The position numbers and the translations under genes were made by a program. Positions 42,384 to 51,983 of a stretch of DNA of 64,000 nt are shown here, piece by piece. Source of the stretch: Brevundimonas sp. M20 (lineage in GTDB: Bacteria > Pseudomonadota > Alphaproteobacteria > Caulobacterales > Caulobacteraceae); contig NZ_CP041243.1 in the NCBI RefSeq assembly GCF_006547065.1, positions 2,867,001-2,931,000 of the forward strand, written 5' to 3'. The notes under the pieces are model-generated. The model was not told the origin of the DNA and made no database searches. It saw nothing but the letters and a program-made list of their open reading frames with translations. How positions within the stretch are numbered: the stretch's first letter is position 1; every line of letters begins with the position of its first letter.

Positions 42384-43373
42384 ATGGCGCACACGCACGA
42401 CCACGCACACGATCATTCCGACCACGATCACGGGCATGACCACAGCCATGATCACGGGCACGGGCACGGGCACGGGCATCATCACCACGGGATCGGCGGC
42501 CACCATCATGGACCGGTGAACACCGGCGACTGGCGCTATCTGGTCGGTCTGGTGGTCAATCTGGCCTTTGTGGCGGTCGAGTTCGGCGCGGGCGTGATGA
42601 GCGATTCCACCGCCCTGATGGCCGACGCAGGGCACAATCTGTCGGACGTGCTGGGACTGGCCATGGCCGGAGGCGCGGCCTGGCTGGCGCGCCGCACGGC
42701 GAGCGCGGGCAAGACCTACGGCTACGGCAAGGCGACGGTGCTGGCGGCCCTGTTCAACGCGCTGGCGCTGATCTTCGCCTGCGGCGCCATCGCCTTCGAG
42801 GCCGTGCGCCGGTTCGCCGAGCCCGCGCCGGTCGGGTCGACCACCATCATGATCGTGGCGGGCATCGGCTTCGTCATCAATCTGGGCACGGCGCTGCTGT
42901 TCATGAAGGACCAGCACAAGGACCTGAACGTGCGCGGCGCCTATCTGCACATGATGGCGGACGCGGGGGTGTCGATCGGCGTGGTGATCGCGGGCGCGGC
43001 CATCCTGTTCACCGGCTGGAGCCTGATCGACCCGATCGTCAGCCTGCTGATCGTGGCCGTCATCATGATCGGGACCTGGGGCCTGCTGAAGGACTCGGTC
43101 AATCTGGCGCTGGACGCCGCCCCGCGCGGGGTGGACGTCGAGGCCATCCGCAAGGCCTTCCTCGCCCTGCCCGGCGTCAGCGCGGTGCACGACCTGCACG
43201 TCTGGGGCCTGTCGACCACCGACACCGCCCTGACGGCGCATCTGGTCCACGACCGCCCCGACGCCGACGCCCTGCTGATCGAGGCCCAGACCCTGGCCCG
43301 CAAACGGTTCGAGATCAGCCACACGACGCTGCAGCTGGAAAGCGGCGTGCTGCCGGATTGTCCGGATTGCTGA
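42384..43373 (+). CDS. His-rich cation diffusion facilitator, zinc exporter type
   Basis: 329 residues. The first 45 are almost entirely His/Asp/Gly (HDHGHDHSHDHGHGHGHGHH), a metal-loading tail. Six TMs follow, with the zinc-site pairs MADAGHNLSD near 76-85 and HMMADAGVS near 190. The cytoplasmic domain contains VSAVHDLHVWGLSTTDTALT. CDCs near the end (PDCPDC) could also bind metal. AAGGAG sits before the ATG. It resembles CzcD/ZitB; an imperfect Zur-like sequence is seen at 42309-42323. Confidence 0.92.
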   Translation: MAHTHDHAHDHSDHDHGHDHSHDHGHGHGHGHHHHGIGGHHHGPVNTGDWRYLVGLVVNLAFVAVEFGAGVMSDSTALMADAGHNLSDVLGLAMAGGAAWLARRTASAGKTYGYGKATVLAALFNALALIFACGAIAFEAVRRFAEPAPVGSTTIMIVAGIGFVINLGTALLFMKDQHKDLNVRGAYLHMMADAGVSIGVVIAGAAILFTGWSLIDPIVSLLIVAVIMIGTWGLLKDSVNLALDAAPRGVDVEAIRKAFLALPGVSAVHDLHVWGLSTTDTALTAHLVHDRPDADALLIEAQTLARKRFEISHTTLQLESGVLPDCPDC

Positions 43374-43375
43374 GG

Positions 43376-44356
43376 TTACCTCAAGGGTTCATCCGGCGGT
43401 TCAAGCCCCATGTCGATGCGGCGCAGATGCCGATACCGAGGGAAACCTTCGGGCTCCCGCACAGCTGCGGCCAGGTACTCGGCCAACAGTCGCCCCCAAA
43501 GACTGATGAAGGCGGCCTGATCAACCGCAAGCTCCGCTGCCCGCTGACGCCTGACAAAGAAGACGGACACCCCCATCGCCACAAGCGCACCGACCGTAAG
43601 CCCGACAGAGATTCCAACTGACAGACTTCCGGCCAAGGGGCCGAGCGCCAACAACGGCGCCAGGCTGAGGAAGAAGTCGTCGAACGGACGAAGGTTCGCC
43701 ACGGTCCACGGGCGGACAAGCTCGGCATCTTCGAGCGCCCCCTGCATCGCCGCGGCCATCGTCAACTCCATGAATTCACGGTTCGCGCTGTCCGCCAGCA
43801 CCTCCGCGTGATCCCACGCGCCGCGCCTGAGATTCTCCACCCACAGGCCGGCAGCGTTCAGCAAGGAGGGCGGGATGCGGGCTGTAATCGGCGTCCAGCC
43901 GGAGAAAACACCCCGGTTCCGTGCTGCTCGTCGAAGATTGTCGGGAAAGACCTCCTTGAGGCCAAAATAGATGCGCCGCGCCTCGCGTTTGTCGGGACGA
44001 GGAAGCCATTGGCCCCGCCCCGGCCAGTGATCAGCCATTGAACGCGGCAGGTCATAGCCGATGTGCAGATAGGCGCCCGCCATCAGGCGCATGAACGGGG
44101 TGCGGAACTCCATCCAGCGTTGCCGATAGCCTTCCAGTTCTTCGCGATCATTCCAGAGGTCACGTTCGCGCAGGAACCCATCGACCAGAGCAAGAAGCCA
44201 ATCCTGATCAGGCTTGTTCGTTTGGCGGGCGGCGATGGCGCGGATGTCTACGGTAACCGACGCATAGACAGTGTCGAAGGGAACGAGCGCCCTGTCATCC
44301 AACTCGGTCAAGCACAATCGCGATCTTGCAAGTCGCCCTCCCGCCCAGCGAAGCAA
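43376..44356 (-). CDS. DUF5995-like protein with C-terminal membrane anchor
   Basis: Up to 326 residues; the first codon is TTG and the true start is uncertain. LMAGAYLHIGYDLPRSMADH near 88-107 resembles the 'GANAHIxxDLP' core of DUF5995, recalled rather than searched. Two TM segments near 240-275 (LSLAPLLALGPLAGSL, VGISVGLTVGALVAMGV) form the C-terminal anchor. Codon choice looks less GC-biased than neighbours, and it interrupts the zinc genes in the opposite direction; it may have been acquired. Confidence 0.55.
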   Translation of the reverse strand: MLRWAGGRLARSRLCLTELDDRALVPFDTVYASVTVDIRAIAARQTNKPDQDWLLALVDGFLRERDLWNDREELEGYRQRWMEFRTPFMRLMAGAYLHIGYDLPRSMADHWPGRGQWLPRPDKREARRIYFGLKEVFPDNLRRAARNRGVFSGWTPITARIPPSLLNAAGLWVENLRRGAWDHAEVLADSANREFMELTMAAAMQGALEDAELVRPWTVANLRPFDDFFLSLAPLLALGPLAGSLSVGISVGLTVGALVAMGVSVFFVRRQRAAELAVDQAAFISLWGRLLAEYLAAAVREPEGFPRYRHLRRIDMGLEPPDEPLR

Positions 44357-44456
44357 CCACAGGTTAGGGGCGTTTCATTCCACTGTGAAGGCAGAGGCGG
44401 CCAAACCCGTCGTTGCAGACACCAACGCTCTTTTCCCGCCGCCCATCAAACCCTAG

Positions 44457-45575
44457 ATGAGCGCCATGACCGACACAGCTTCCGCAAACGCCAAGATCCC
44501 CGTCACCGTCCTCACCGGCTATCTCGGCGCGGGGAAGACAACCCTGCTGAACCGCATCCTCACCGAGGACCACGGCAAGCGGTACGCCGTCATCGTCAAC
44601 GAGTTCGGCGAAATCGGCATCGACAACGATCTGGTGGTCGGCGCGGATGAAGACGTGTTCGAGATGAACAACGGCTGCGTCTGCTGCACGGTGCGCGGCG
44701 ACCTGATCCGGGTGGTGTCGGGCCTGATGAAGCGCCAGCGTCCGGGCAAGCCCGCGTTCGACGCCATCATCGTGGAGACGACCGGTCTGGCCGACCCCGG
44801 CCCGGTGGCCCAGACCTTCTTCGTGGACGACGAGGTCAAGGCCAAGACCCAGCTGGACAGCGTCACGGCGCTGGTGGACGCCAAGCACGTGATGGCGCGG
44901 CTGGATGACTCGAAGGAGGCCCGCGAGCAGGTGGCCTTCGCCGACCGCATCATTCTGAACAAGGTCGATCTGGTCTCGGGCGACGAGCTGGCCGTGGTGG
45001 AAAGCCGCCTGCGCGCGCTGAACCCGCTGGCCCCGATCACCCGCGCCGAGCGCTCGAACGTGCCGCTGGATCAGGTGCTGGGCGTGCACGGCTTCGATCT
45101 GGACCGGATCACCGAGGTCCGCCCGGATTTCGTGAACCCGCCGCACGGCGCCGACGGCCACGTGCACGACGAGCACTGCGGCCACGACCACCATCATCAT
45201 GACCATGACCACGGGCACGACCATCACGGTCATGAACACGACCATCACCACGGCGCGCGCGGCCATGCGCACGAGGACGACATCAAGGGCATCGCCCTGT
45301 CGCTGGACCGCCCGCTGGACGGCCAGAAATTCACCCAATGGCTGGACAAGCTGCTGGGCGAGCAGGGCCAGAACATCCTGCGCGCCAAGGGCATCATTGA
45401 GGTCGCCGGCGAGGATCGTCGTCTGGTCTTCCAGGCGGTGCACATGATCCTTGAGGGAGACCTGCAAAAGCCGTGGGGCGAAAAGGAGCGCCGCTGGTCG
45501 CGCGCCGTCTTCATCGGCCGCGATCTGGACGAAGCCGCCCTGCGCGCCGGGTTCGAGAGCTGCGCGGCCGCCTGA
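44457..45575 (+). CDS. CobW/G3E-family GTP-binding metallochaperone
   Basis: 372 residues. P-loop [14 protein letters not shown] near 20, the CxCC metal motif [12 protein letters not shown] near 76, [16 protein letters not shown] (Walker B region), and [10 protein letters not shown] (NKxD). A His-rich insert lies at about 238-275 ([20 protein letters not shown]). The C-terminal CobW_C domain begins [17 protein letters not shown]. Such proteins deliver zinc to client enzymes and are often Zur-regulated; no Zur box was seen directly upstream. ATG at 44466 is an alternative start. Confidence 0.92.
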   Translation: MSAMTDTASANAKIPVTVLTGYLGAGKTTLLNRILTEDHGKRYAVIVNEFGEIGIDNDLVVGADEDVFEMNNGCVCCTVRGDLIRVVSGLMKRQRPGKPAFDAIIVETTGLADPGPVAQTFFVDDEVKAKTQLDSVTALVDAKHVMARLDDSKEAREQVAFADRIILNKVDLVSGDELAVVESRLRALNPLAPITRAERSNVPLDQVLGVHGFDLDRITEVRPDFVNPPHGADGHVHDEHCGHDHHHHDHDHGHDHHGHEHDHHHGARGHAHEDDIKGIALSLDRPLDGQKFTQWLDKLLGEQGQNILRAKGIIEVAGEDRRLVFQAVHMILEGDLQKPWGEKERRWSRAVFIGRDLDEAALRAGFESCAAA

Positions 45576-45630
45576 CCCTCGGGGACTTGTCTCCAGGGAC
45601 TGACCTCGATTTTCCCGGCGGGGACGATAT

Positions 45631-46605
45631 ATGACCGCCATGACCACCTTCCAGTTTGACGCCCAGCCCACCGCCGCCCTGTTCGAGAAGGACGGCGCGG
45701 TCTTCGCCCTCGGGGACGGGGCGGTCCGTTTCGAGGACGGCGCCTTCAGCATCGCCCATGACGGCGCCATCCTGTGCGCCTGCGTTCACCCCTCGGGCGA
45801 AGGCATCGTGACCGGCGGCGACGACGGCCGGGTGATCTGGCACCGCAAGGGCGAGGCCGGGCTGCTGGCCACCGCCAAGGGCGCCTGGATCGACGCCATC
45901 GACGCCTCGGCCGAAAGCGGGCTGATCGCCTTCTCGGCGGGCAAGACCCTGTCGGTGATCGACTCCAGGGACGCGGGCTTCCGTCGCGACTTCGTGCATG
46001 AGCGCACCGTCTCGGGCGTGGCCTTCGAACCGAAGGGGCGCCGGATCGCGGCCTCGACCTACGGCGGCGCGGCCCTGTGGTTCGCGCGGATCGCCGACCA
46101 GAAGCCGACGATGCTGAAATGGGCCGGATCGCACACCAGCGTGGCCTTTTCGCCGGACGGCGCCTTCATCATCACCGCCATGCAGGACAACCAGTTGCAC
46201 GGCTGGCGCATCAAGGATCAGAAGAACCTGCGGATGGGCGGCTATCCGGGCAAGGTGAAGTCGGTCAGCTTCCTGTCGAAGGGCCAGCTGATGGCGACCT
46301 CCGGCGCGCAGGGCGCGGTGCTGTGGCCCTTCGTCGGCGCCAACGGCCCGATGGGCAAGGAAGCCACCGAGATCGGCTATGACGAGGGCAGTCTGGTGGC
46401 TCTGGTCGCCTCGACTCCGAAATCGGGGCTCCTGGTTGCGGGCCTGAACGACGGCCGGGTCTGGCTGGCCGACCCCGCCGGACAGGGGCTGAACTTCCTC
46501 AAGGCCGACAAGGGCGCCACCGTCGTGGCCCTGAGCATGAGCCCGGATGCGAGCCGCGTCGCCTGGGCTGATGAAGATGGAAACGCAGGCGTCTTTTCCA
46601 TCTGA
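45631..46605 (+). CDS. WD40 repeat protein
   Basis: 324 residues folding as a predicted seven-bladed propeller; blades are recognisable from HPSGEGIVTGGDDGRVIWHR, VAFEPKGRRIAASTYGGAAL, VAFSPDGAFIITAMQDNQLH and VSFLSKGQLMATSGAQGAVL. No enzyme domain is attached. GGGGA lies seven bases before the ATG. It follows cobW by 55 bases on the same strand, an association also seen in other alphaproteobacteria; a zinc-related scaffold role is inference. Confidence 0.87.
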   Translation: MTAMTTFQFDAQPTAALFEKDGAVFALGDGAVRFEDGAFSIAHDGAILCACVHPSGEGIVTGGDDGRVIWHRKGEAGLLATAKGAWIDAIDASAESGLIAFSAGKTLSVIDSRDAGFRRDFVHERTVSGVAFEPKGRRIAASTYGGAALWFARIADQKPTMLKWAGSHTSVAFSPDGAFIITAMQDNQLHGWRIKDQKNLRMGGYPGKVKSVSFLSKGQLMATSGAQGAVLWPFVGANGPMGKEATEIGYDEGSLVALVASTPKSGLLVAGLNDGRVWLADPAGQGLNFLKADKGATVVALSMSPDASRVAWADEDGNAGVFSI

Positions 46606-46761
46606 ATTCCGTTCAGGGAAGAATTTTCCCAGAAACCCGTGACTGACGAGAATTCATCTTCGGGTGAACAACGTTCCGTGAGGGAAACAACCATTTTTAC
46701 GAGTATTGATTCAGATTACGCGTTCAGGATGTATTAGCGAAACAGGCGTAGGCATGGGGTC

Positions 46762-46989
46762 ATGACGCACTCCAAATCTGTTCCTGGCTTCCTGGGACTG
46801 GAGGTCCCTCCCCGCACCGCCGCTGTTGCGCGCCCCCGGCCCACGCCGGTCGCCATGGCGGATCTGTCGCCGGAGGAATGGCGCATCATCTCGCTGGCCG
46901 AATGCCCGAAGACACGTCGGTCCATGGCGGACATGATCGCCCACTCCACGCCCGGCGCCGGAAAGGCGCCCCCATGTCGAGATCGCTGA
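46762..46989 (+). CDS. Small hypothetical protein before TadE-like gene
   Basis: 75 residues; basic and Pro-rich N-terminus, then LSPEEWRIISLAECPKTRRS, a plausible helix, and a Pro/Gly-rich end. It overlaps the next gene by 16 bases and its third-position GC fits the genome. No family was recognised and the Shine-Dalgarno is weak, so the gene is only moderately supported. The preceding 156 bases (46606-46761) are AT-richer and may contain the promoter of this set. Confidence 0.45.
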   Translation: MTHSKSVPGFLGLEVPPRTAAVARPRPTPVAMADLSPEEWRIISLAECPKTRRSMADMIAHSTPGAGKAPPCRDR

Positions 46990-47393
46990 CCCTATCCTTC
47001 CTGCGCAACCGCCGTGGCGGCGCCGCGGTGGAGTTCGCCATTCTGGCGCCCGCCCTGCTGGCCCTCGTCGCCGGAGGCATCTTCTACAGCCGCTGGTTCA
47101 CGGTCGCCTCGCAGACCCAGAACCTGGCCAGCGACGGCGCCCGCGCCGCCGTGGCGGGACTGGATGACACGGAACGGCTGAGCATCGTCACCAATCTGAT
47201 GGACGGCGCCGCTGTGCGTGTCCCGCTGGAGAACGGCGCGACCCGGACCTGGCGCGCCTGGCGCGACGGCGATCTGTACGCCGTATCGGTGACGACCACC
47301 CTGCCCGACTATGACCTCGCGCGGCTGATCCCCATGCCCGACCGGAACGTCACCCGCGCCGCCGTGGTCGTGATCCCGGAGCCGGCGGGATGA
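46974..47393 (+). CDS. TadE-like pilus assembly protein
   Basis: 139 residues. The N-terminus MSRSLTLSFLRNRRGGAAVE continuing FAILAPALLALVAGGIF is the TadE signature, a basic cytoplasmic end with RRGxxAVEFA and one TM helix, processed as a pseudopilin. The rest is periplasmic beta-rich. GGAAAGG lies seven bases upstream. It couples by ATGA to the TadG-like gene; no tad core (ATPase, secretin) is within the window. Confidence 0.85.
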   Translation: MSRSLTLSFLRNRRGGAAVEFAILAPALLALVAGGIFYSRWFTVASQTQNLASDGARAAVAGLDDTERLSIVTNLMDGAAVRVPLENGATRTWRAWRDGDLYAVSVTTTLPDYDLARLIPMPDRNVTRAAVVVIPEPAG

Positions 47394-49006
47394 GGGCCCT
47401 GCTGACACGCCTGCTGCGCGACCGGCGCGGCGGGGTCGGCGCCCTGTCGGTGATGATCTCCGTGCTGGTGATCACGGCGACCGCCGCCGCCATCGACGTC
47501 GCCTCGGTGCAATTCCGCGCGCGCGCCTTGCAGGGGCTGGCCGACACCGCCGCCGTATCCGCCGCGGGCAATCTGGCCACCGCCGAACCGACCGTGCGGC
47601 GCGTGCTGTCGCTGAAGAACTCGACCGCTCGCATCGAGACCGTCGCCCTGGGCGAGTATCACGCACGCGCCGAGGTGCCGATCCCGCAGCGGTTCAACCC
47701 GTCCGGCCCCCTTCCGGACGCCGTGCAGGTGGTGCTGCAGGAGGATGTGAAGCTGTTCTTCGGCTCGGTGCTGGGCATCAGCGACGTGCGGGTGCGCAAG
47801 ACCGCCGTGGCCATCCGCCCGGCGCGGGACGCCGCCGCCTTCTCCATCGGCTCGCGCCTGCTGACGCTGGACCCGCCGCTGGTCAACGCCCTGCTGACCC
47901 AGTTGACCGGTCGCCAGATCCAGCTGACCGCCCTGTCCTACAACAGCCTGCTGACCTCCAGTCTGGACGTGGACGACCTGTTGCAGAACCTGGCCCACAC
48001 CCTGTCGGTGGAGGACCGCGAAACCCTGCTGACCCGGCCCCTGTCGACCCGGCATCTGGTGGACGCCATGGCCTCGGCCACCACCGGCCAGACCAGCGTG
48101 GCCCTGAAGAGCATCTCCGCCTCGCTGGGCACGGGGCAGGACCGCGATCTGCGCCTTGATTCCCTTATCGACATCGCGCCGGGCGTGAAGGGCGACGTCA
48201 ACGCCAGCGTACCCGTCTGGGACCTGCTGAACGCCGCGCTGGGCGAGGCGGCGGGACCGCAGACCATCAGTCTGAACGCCAATGTGCAGGCTCCTGTCAG
48301 CGTCAGCGTCCGGCTGGCCATCGGCGAGCGGGAGCAGAAGTCCGCCTGGCTGACCGTCGCGCGTGACGGCAGCACCGTGGTGCGCACGGCGCAGGTGCGG
48401 TTGCACATCGACGTGACGACCCTGAATCTGGCCGGCCTCGGCAAGGTCCACCTGCCGGTCTATGCCGAGGTGGCGAGCGGCAAGGCGGCGCTGGCCGCCA
48501 TCGACTGCCGCGCCGACGCCTTCGACGTCACGGCCCGCTCGGGCGTGGCCAGCGTGGCCCTGGGCGAGATCGACTCGACCCGGCTGGCCGACTTCTCCCG
48601 CGACGCCGCCCTGACGCCCGCCGCCATTCTGGACACGGCGGTTCTGAAGGTGCGGGGTTCGGCGCGGATCAATGTGGCCGATTCCGGCGACAAGCAGTTG
48701 CGCTTCACCCGGCACGACGTGACCAACCTGGAGGCCAAGACCATCGGGTCGAAGGACATCCTCGGCACGACCCTGACCAGCCTGGTCGCCAACACCGATC
48801 TGGACATCCAGGTGCTGGGGCTGGGCGTCGCCCTGCCCGGCCTGCCGAACCAGTTGCGCACCATTCTGGGCGAGATCGCCGCGCCGCTGGATCTGGTGCT
48901 GGAGCAGGTGCTGCAACTGGTCGGCGTCGGCATCGGCGAGGCCGACATCCGCCCGGCGGGCCTGTTGTGCGGCATCAAGGGATCGCCCCCGACGCTGGCG
49001 GCCTGA
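47390..49006 (+). CDS. TadG-related membrane-anchored protein
   Basis: 538 residues. The N-terminus RDRRGGVGALSVMISVLVIT resembles TadE/TadG N-termini (a single TM with a glycine-rich leader) and continues FRARALQGLADTAAVSAAGN. The long C-terminal part is a periplasmic region rich in Leu, Asp and Thr; CRADAFDV and a single late Cys (LLCGIKGS) are seen. There is no von Willebrand MIDAS. It starts within the ATGA overlap with the TadE-like gene. Function in pilus or envelope is inferred from the N-terminus and neighbour. Confidence 0.7.
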   Translation: MRALLTRLLRDRRGGVGALSVMISVLVITATAAAIDVASVQFRARALQGLADTAAVSAAGNLATAEPTVRRVLSLKNSTARIETVALGEYHARAEVPIPQRFNPSGPLPDAVQVVLQEDVKLFFGSVLGISDVRVRKTAVAIRPARDAAAFSIGSRLLTLDPPLVNALLTQLTGRQIQLTALSYNSLLTSSLDVDDLLQNLAHTLSVEDRETLLTRPLSTRHLVDAMASATTGQTSVALKSISASLGTGQDRDLRLDSLIDIAPGVKGDVNASVPVWDLLNAALGEAAGPQTISLNANVQAPVSVSVRLAIGEREQKSAWLTVARDGSTVVRTAQVRLHIDVTTLNLAGLGKVHLPVYAEVASGKAALAAIDCRADAFDVTARSGVASVALGEIDSTRLADFSRDAALTPAAILDTAVLKVRGSARINVADSGDKQLRFTRHDVTNLEAKTIGSKDILGTTLTSLVANTDLDIQVLGLGVALPGLPNQLRTILGEIAAPLDLVLEQVLQLVGVGIGEADIRPAGLLCGIKGSPPTLAA

Positions 49007-49048
49007 TCCCCCTTGCATGCGCCCGGCGGCGCGGCCAAACATCGGCGC

Positions 49049-49771
49049 ATGACGGGGGCTTCAGGATCGAGGTGGAAACGGCCGGTGCTGACCGTGCTGA
49101 TGACGCTGGGCCTCCTCGTGTTCGGCGGGGTGGCCCTGTACCGCTTCGTGCCGCCGCCCCAGACCTGGTTGATGACCACACGCCTGTTCCAGGGCGAGGG
49201 CCGGGACTACCGCTGGCGCGCGCTGGACGACATCTCGCCCCGACTGGTGGATGCGGTGATCGCCGCCGAGGACGCGACCTTCTGCGCCCACTCCGGCTTC
49301 GACATGAAGGCCATCCAGAAGGCCCTGAAGGACAACGCCCGGGCCGAGAAGCGCGGCAGCGGGCGCATGCGCGGCGGCTCGACCATCAGCCAGCAGACGG
49401 CCAAGAATGTCTTCCTGTGGCCGGGGCGGGACTGGCTCCGCAAGGGGCTGGAGGCCGGCTACACGGTCCTGATCGAGACCGCCTGGGGCAAGCGGCGGAT
49501 CATGGAAGTCTATCTGAACGTCGCCGAATGGGGGCCGGGCGTATACGGCGCCGAGGCCGCCGCCCGGCACTGGTACGGCAAAAGCGCGAAGGACCTGACA
49601 GCCCGCGAGGCCGCGCGTCTGGCCGCCATCCTGCCCTCCCCGCGTCGCTATCAGGCGGCTGAACCCGGCCCCTATGTCCGTCGCCGCGCCTCGCGGATCC
49701 AGGCGGCGATGGGCACCGTGAGAAATGACGGGCTGAACGCCTGCGTGAGCCGCCAGAGCCTGATCGGCTGA
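49049..49771 (+). CDS. mtgA: Monofunctional biosynthetic peptidoglycan transglycosylase
   Basis: 240 residues in the GT51 family; polymerises lipid II glycan chains. One N-terminal TM helix (LMTLGLLVFGGVALYRF) anchors it. The active-site block DAVIAAEDATFCAHSGFD contains the catalytic glutamate, and RGGSTISQQTAKNVFLWPGR is the second conserved block. The ATG at 49049 was chosen over an upstream TTG because it starts the anchor. A hairpin follows the stop. Confidence 0.94.
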   Translation: MTGASGSRWKRPVLTVLMTLGLLVFGGVALYRFVPPPQTWLMTTRLFQGEGRDYRWRALDDISPRLVDAVIAAEDATFCAHSGFDMKAIQKALKDNARAEKRGSGRMRGGSTISQQTAKNVFLWPGRDWLRKGLEAGYTVLIETAWGKRRIMEVYLNVAEWGPGVYGAEAAARHWYGKSAKDLTAREAARLAAILPSPRRYQAAEPGPYVRRRASRIQAAMGTVRNDGLNACVSRQSLIG

Positions 49772-49774
49772 GGT

Positions 49775-49793
49775 GGAATCGCTTCGCGATTCC
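49775..49793 (+). terminator. Hairpin after mtgA
   Basis: GGAATCGC-TTC-GCGATTCC, a perfect 8-bp stem, starts three bases past the stop; no T-run follows. Confidence 0.5.
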
Positions 49794-49824
49794 GCTGATG
49801 CCGTGAATCAGGCTCCAGATTCAT

Positions 49825-49883
49825 GTTGGAGCGAAATCTGGGCCGAGTTGGACCGCGTCCAACTCGACCGATTTCGCTCCAAC
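49825..49883. repeat. GCGAAATC-family hairpin, copy 2
   Basis: The left arm GTTGGAGCGAAATCTGGGCC then GAGTTGGAC, loop CGC, and the right arm GTCCAACTCGACCGATTTCG then CTCCAAC: a 27-29-bp stem with a small asymmetry at CTGGGC versus ACC. The same basal motif and asymmetry occur at 5841-5891 with a different upper stem. Confidence 0.75.
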
Positions 49884-49958
49884 AGCGCCGCTTGACCTTA
49901 AGGCCCCGCTCCGGTCCCTTGCCGCCGAGACGCGGCGGGAGGCCGCGAGGAGGTCCTG

Positions 49959-51845
49959 ATGAAGCGTTCCCTGATGACCGCGACCGCCGTGTGCGCGCTC
50001 GCCTTCGGCGTCGCCGCCTGTATGGCGCCCGGCTATTTCGACCAGCCCGAGACGCCTTCCGGCCGCCTGCAGGCGCGGCCCCTGACCAGCGGCGAAATCG
50101 TCAACGCAGCCCCGACCGCCGCCGAAGCCGTCAATTTCGTCGCCGACGCCGAGCGCGAACTGGCCGCCCTCAGCGAGGAAGCCGCGCGCATCCAGTGGAC
50201 CCGCGCCACCAACATCACCTTCGACACCATGTGGCTGGAGAGCCGGATCAACGCCCAGGTGACCGAGGTGCAGGTGCGGCTGGCCGGTCAGGCGGCCCGT
50301 TTCAATGATGTCGAGGTCCCCGCCGACGTGCGGCGCAAGCTGAACCTGCTGCGCCTCGGCATCGTCCTGCCCGCCCCGGCCCGGGCGGGCGCGGCCAGCG
50401 AGCTGGCGGACATCACCACCCGTCTGGACTCGACCTACGCCACCGGCAAGTTCCAGTTCCAGGGCCGTGAGATCACGCTGGACGAGGCCAACATCCTGAT
50501 GGCCGAGAGCCGCGATCCGGCGCAGACCAAGGCCCTGTACGAAGGCTGGCGCACCATCTCGCCGGTGATGGCCGCCGACTACGCCCGCATGGTCGAGATC
50601 GCCAACGAGGGCAGCCGCGAGTTGGGCTTCGCCGACACCGGCGCCATGTGGCGCGCGGGCTATGACATGGACCCGGACGCCTTCGCCGCCGAGACCGACC
50701 GCCTGTGGGAGCAGGTAAAGCCCTTCTATGTGAACCTGCACTGCTATGTGCGCGGCCGCCTGAACGCGAAGTACGGCGACGCCGTCCAGCCGGACCACGG
50801 CCCGATCCGCGCCGACCTGCTGGGCAATATGTGGTCGCAGCAGTGGGGGAACATCTATGACGTCGTCGCCCCGACCAGCGGCGGCGAAAGCAGCTATGAC
50901 CTGACGAACCTGCTGACTTCGGCCGACTACGACGCCACCCGCATGGTCCGCACCGGCGAGGGCTTCTACACCTCGCTGGGCCTCGAGGCCCTGCCGCAGA
51001 CCTTCTGGGAACGGTCGCAGATCACCCGCCCGCGCGACCGCGAAGTGGTCTGCCACGCGTCGGCCTGGGACCTGGATAACCGGGACGACATCCGCATCAA
51101 GATGTGCACCCAGGTGAACGGCGACGACTTCTACACCGTCCACCACGAACTGGGTCACAACTACTACCAGCGCGCCTACAAGGATCAGCCGTTCCTGTTC
51201 AAGAACGGGGCGAACGACGGCTTCCACGAGGCCATCGGCGACTTCGTCGGCCTGTCGGCCCTGACCCCGACCTATCTGAACCAGATCGGTCTGCTGCAGA
51301 CCGTGCCGGGCGCGGAAGAGGACATTCCCTTCCTGCTCAAGATGGCGCTGGACAAGATCGCCTTCCTGCCGTTCGGCCTGATGGTCGACCGCTGGCGCTG
51401 GGACGTATTCTCGGGCGAGACCAGCCCGGGTGAGTACAACGCCGCCTGGTCGGAGGACATGCTGAAGTACCAGGGTCTGGTCCCGCCGGGACCGCGTCCG
51501 GACAACGCCTTCGATCCGGGCGCCAAGTACCACATCCCGGGCAACACGCCGTACACCCGCTACTTCCTGGCGCACATCTACCAGTTCCAGTTCCAGCGCG
51601 CGGCCTGCAAGCAGGCGGGCTGGACCGGGCCGCTGCACCGCTGCTCGATCTACGGCAACGAGGAAGTGGGGCGTCGCTTCAACGCCATGATGGAGATGGG
51701 CCAGTCGCGCCCCTGGCCGGAAGCCATGCGGGCCTTCACCGGCGAGACCGGCAACGACGCCTCGGCGGTCGCCGACTATTTCGCGCCGCTGAACGTCTGG
51801 CTGACCGCCCAGAACCGCGGCAAGGACTGCGGCTGGGAAGCCTGA
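49959..51845 (+). CDS. M2 family peptidyl-dipeptidase (ACE-like), lipoprotein
   Basis: 628 residues, a zinc metallopeptidase related to angiotensin-converting enzyme that removes C-terminal dipeptides. The signal peptide ends in a lipobox (FGVAACMAP), so it is probably anchored in the envelope. The zinc motif HHELGHNYYQ lies near residue 396 and the downstream glutamate in NDGFHEAIGDFVGLSALTP about 24 residues later. FFLAHIYQFQFQRAACKQAG is a further M2 block. GAGGAGG before the ATG is a strong ribosome-binding site. The substrate in bacteria is unknown. Confidence 0.93.
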   Translation: MKRSLMTATAVCALAFGVAACMAPGYFDQPETPSGRLQARPLTSGEIVNAAPTAAEAVNFVADAERELAALSEEAARIQWTRATNITFDTMWLESRINAQVTEVQVRLAGQAARFNDVEVPADVRRKLNLLRLGIVLPAPARAGAASELADITTRLDSTYATGKFQFQGREITLDEANILMAESRDPAQTKALYEGWRTISPVMAADYARMVEIANEGSRELGFADTGAMWRAGYDMDPDAFAAETDRLWEQVKPFYVNLHCYVRGRLNAKYGDAVQPDHGPIRADLLGNMWSQQWGNIYDVVAPTSGGESSYDLTNLLTSADYDATRMVRTGEGFYTSLGLEALPQTFWERSQITRPRDREVVCHASAWDLDNRDDIRIKMCTQVNGDDFYTVHHELGHNYYQRAYKDQPFLFKNGANDGFHEAIGDFVGLSALTPTYLNQIGLLQTVPGAEEDIPFLLKMALDKIAFLPFGLMVDRWRWDVFSGETSPGEYNAAWSEDMLKYQGLVPPGPRPDNAFDPGAKYHIPGNTPYTRYFLAHIYQFQFQRAACKQAGWTGPLHRCSIYGNEEVGRRFNAMMEMGQSRPWPEAMRAFTGETGNDASAVADYFAPLNVWLTAQNRGKDCGWEA

Positions 51846-51983
51846 TCGCCTGATCTCGAGGGGAAGCCCGGCGGTTCGTCACCGCCGGGTTAACCTTCGG
51901 CATTGAGCCTTCCCTTAACCGAACTCCGTCATCCTGTTCCGATGATCATGGGCCGCAAGAGCCCCGGGGCGCGGGACAGGACG

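Noticed and set aside
43371..43383. TGAGGTTACCTCA palindrome between the CDF and DUF5995-like genes
   Set aside because: A 5-bp stem that includes a stop codon is too short to be called a terminator.
46606..46761. Sigma-70 promoter before the TadE set (TTGATT and TATTAG)
   Set aside because: The spacing is about 20 bases, too long for a confident call; only the AT-rich nature of the region is reported.
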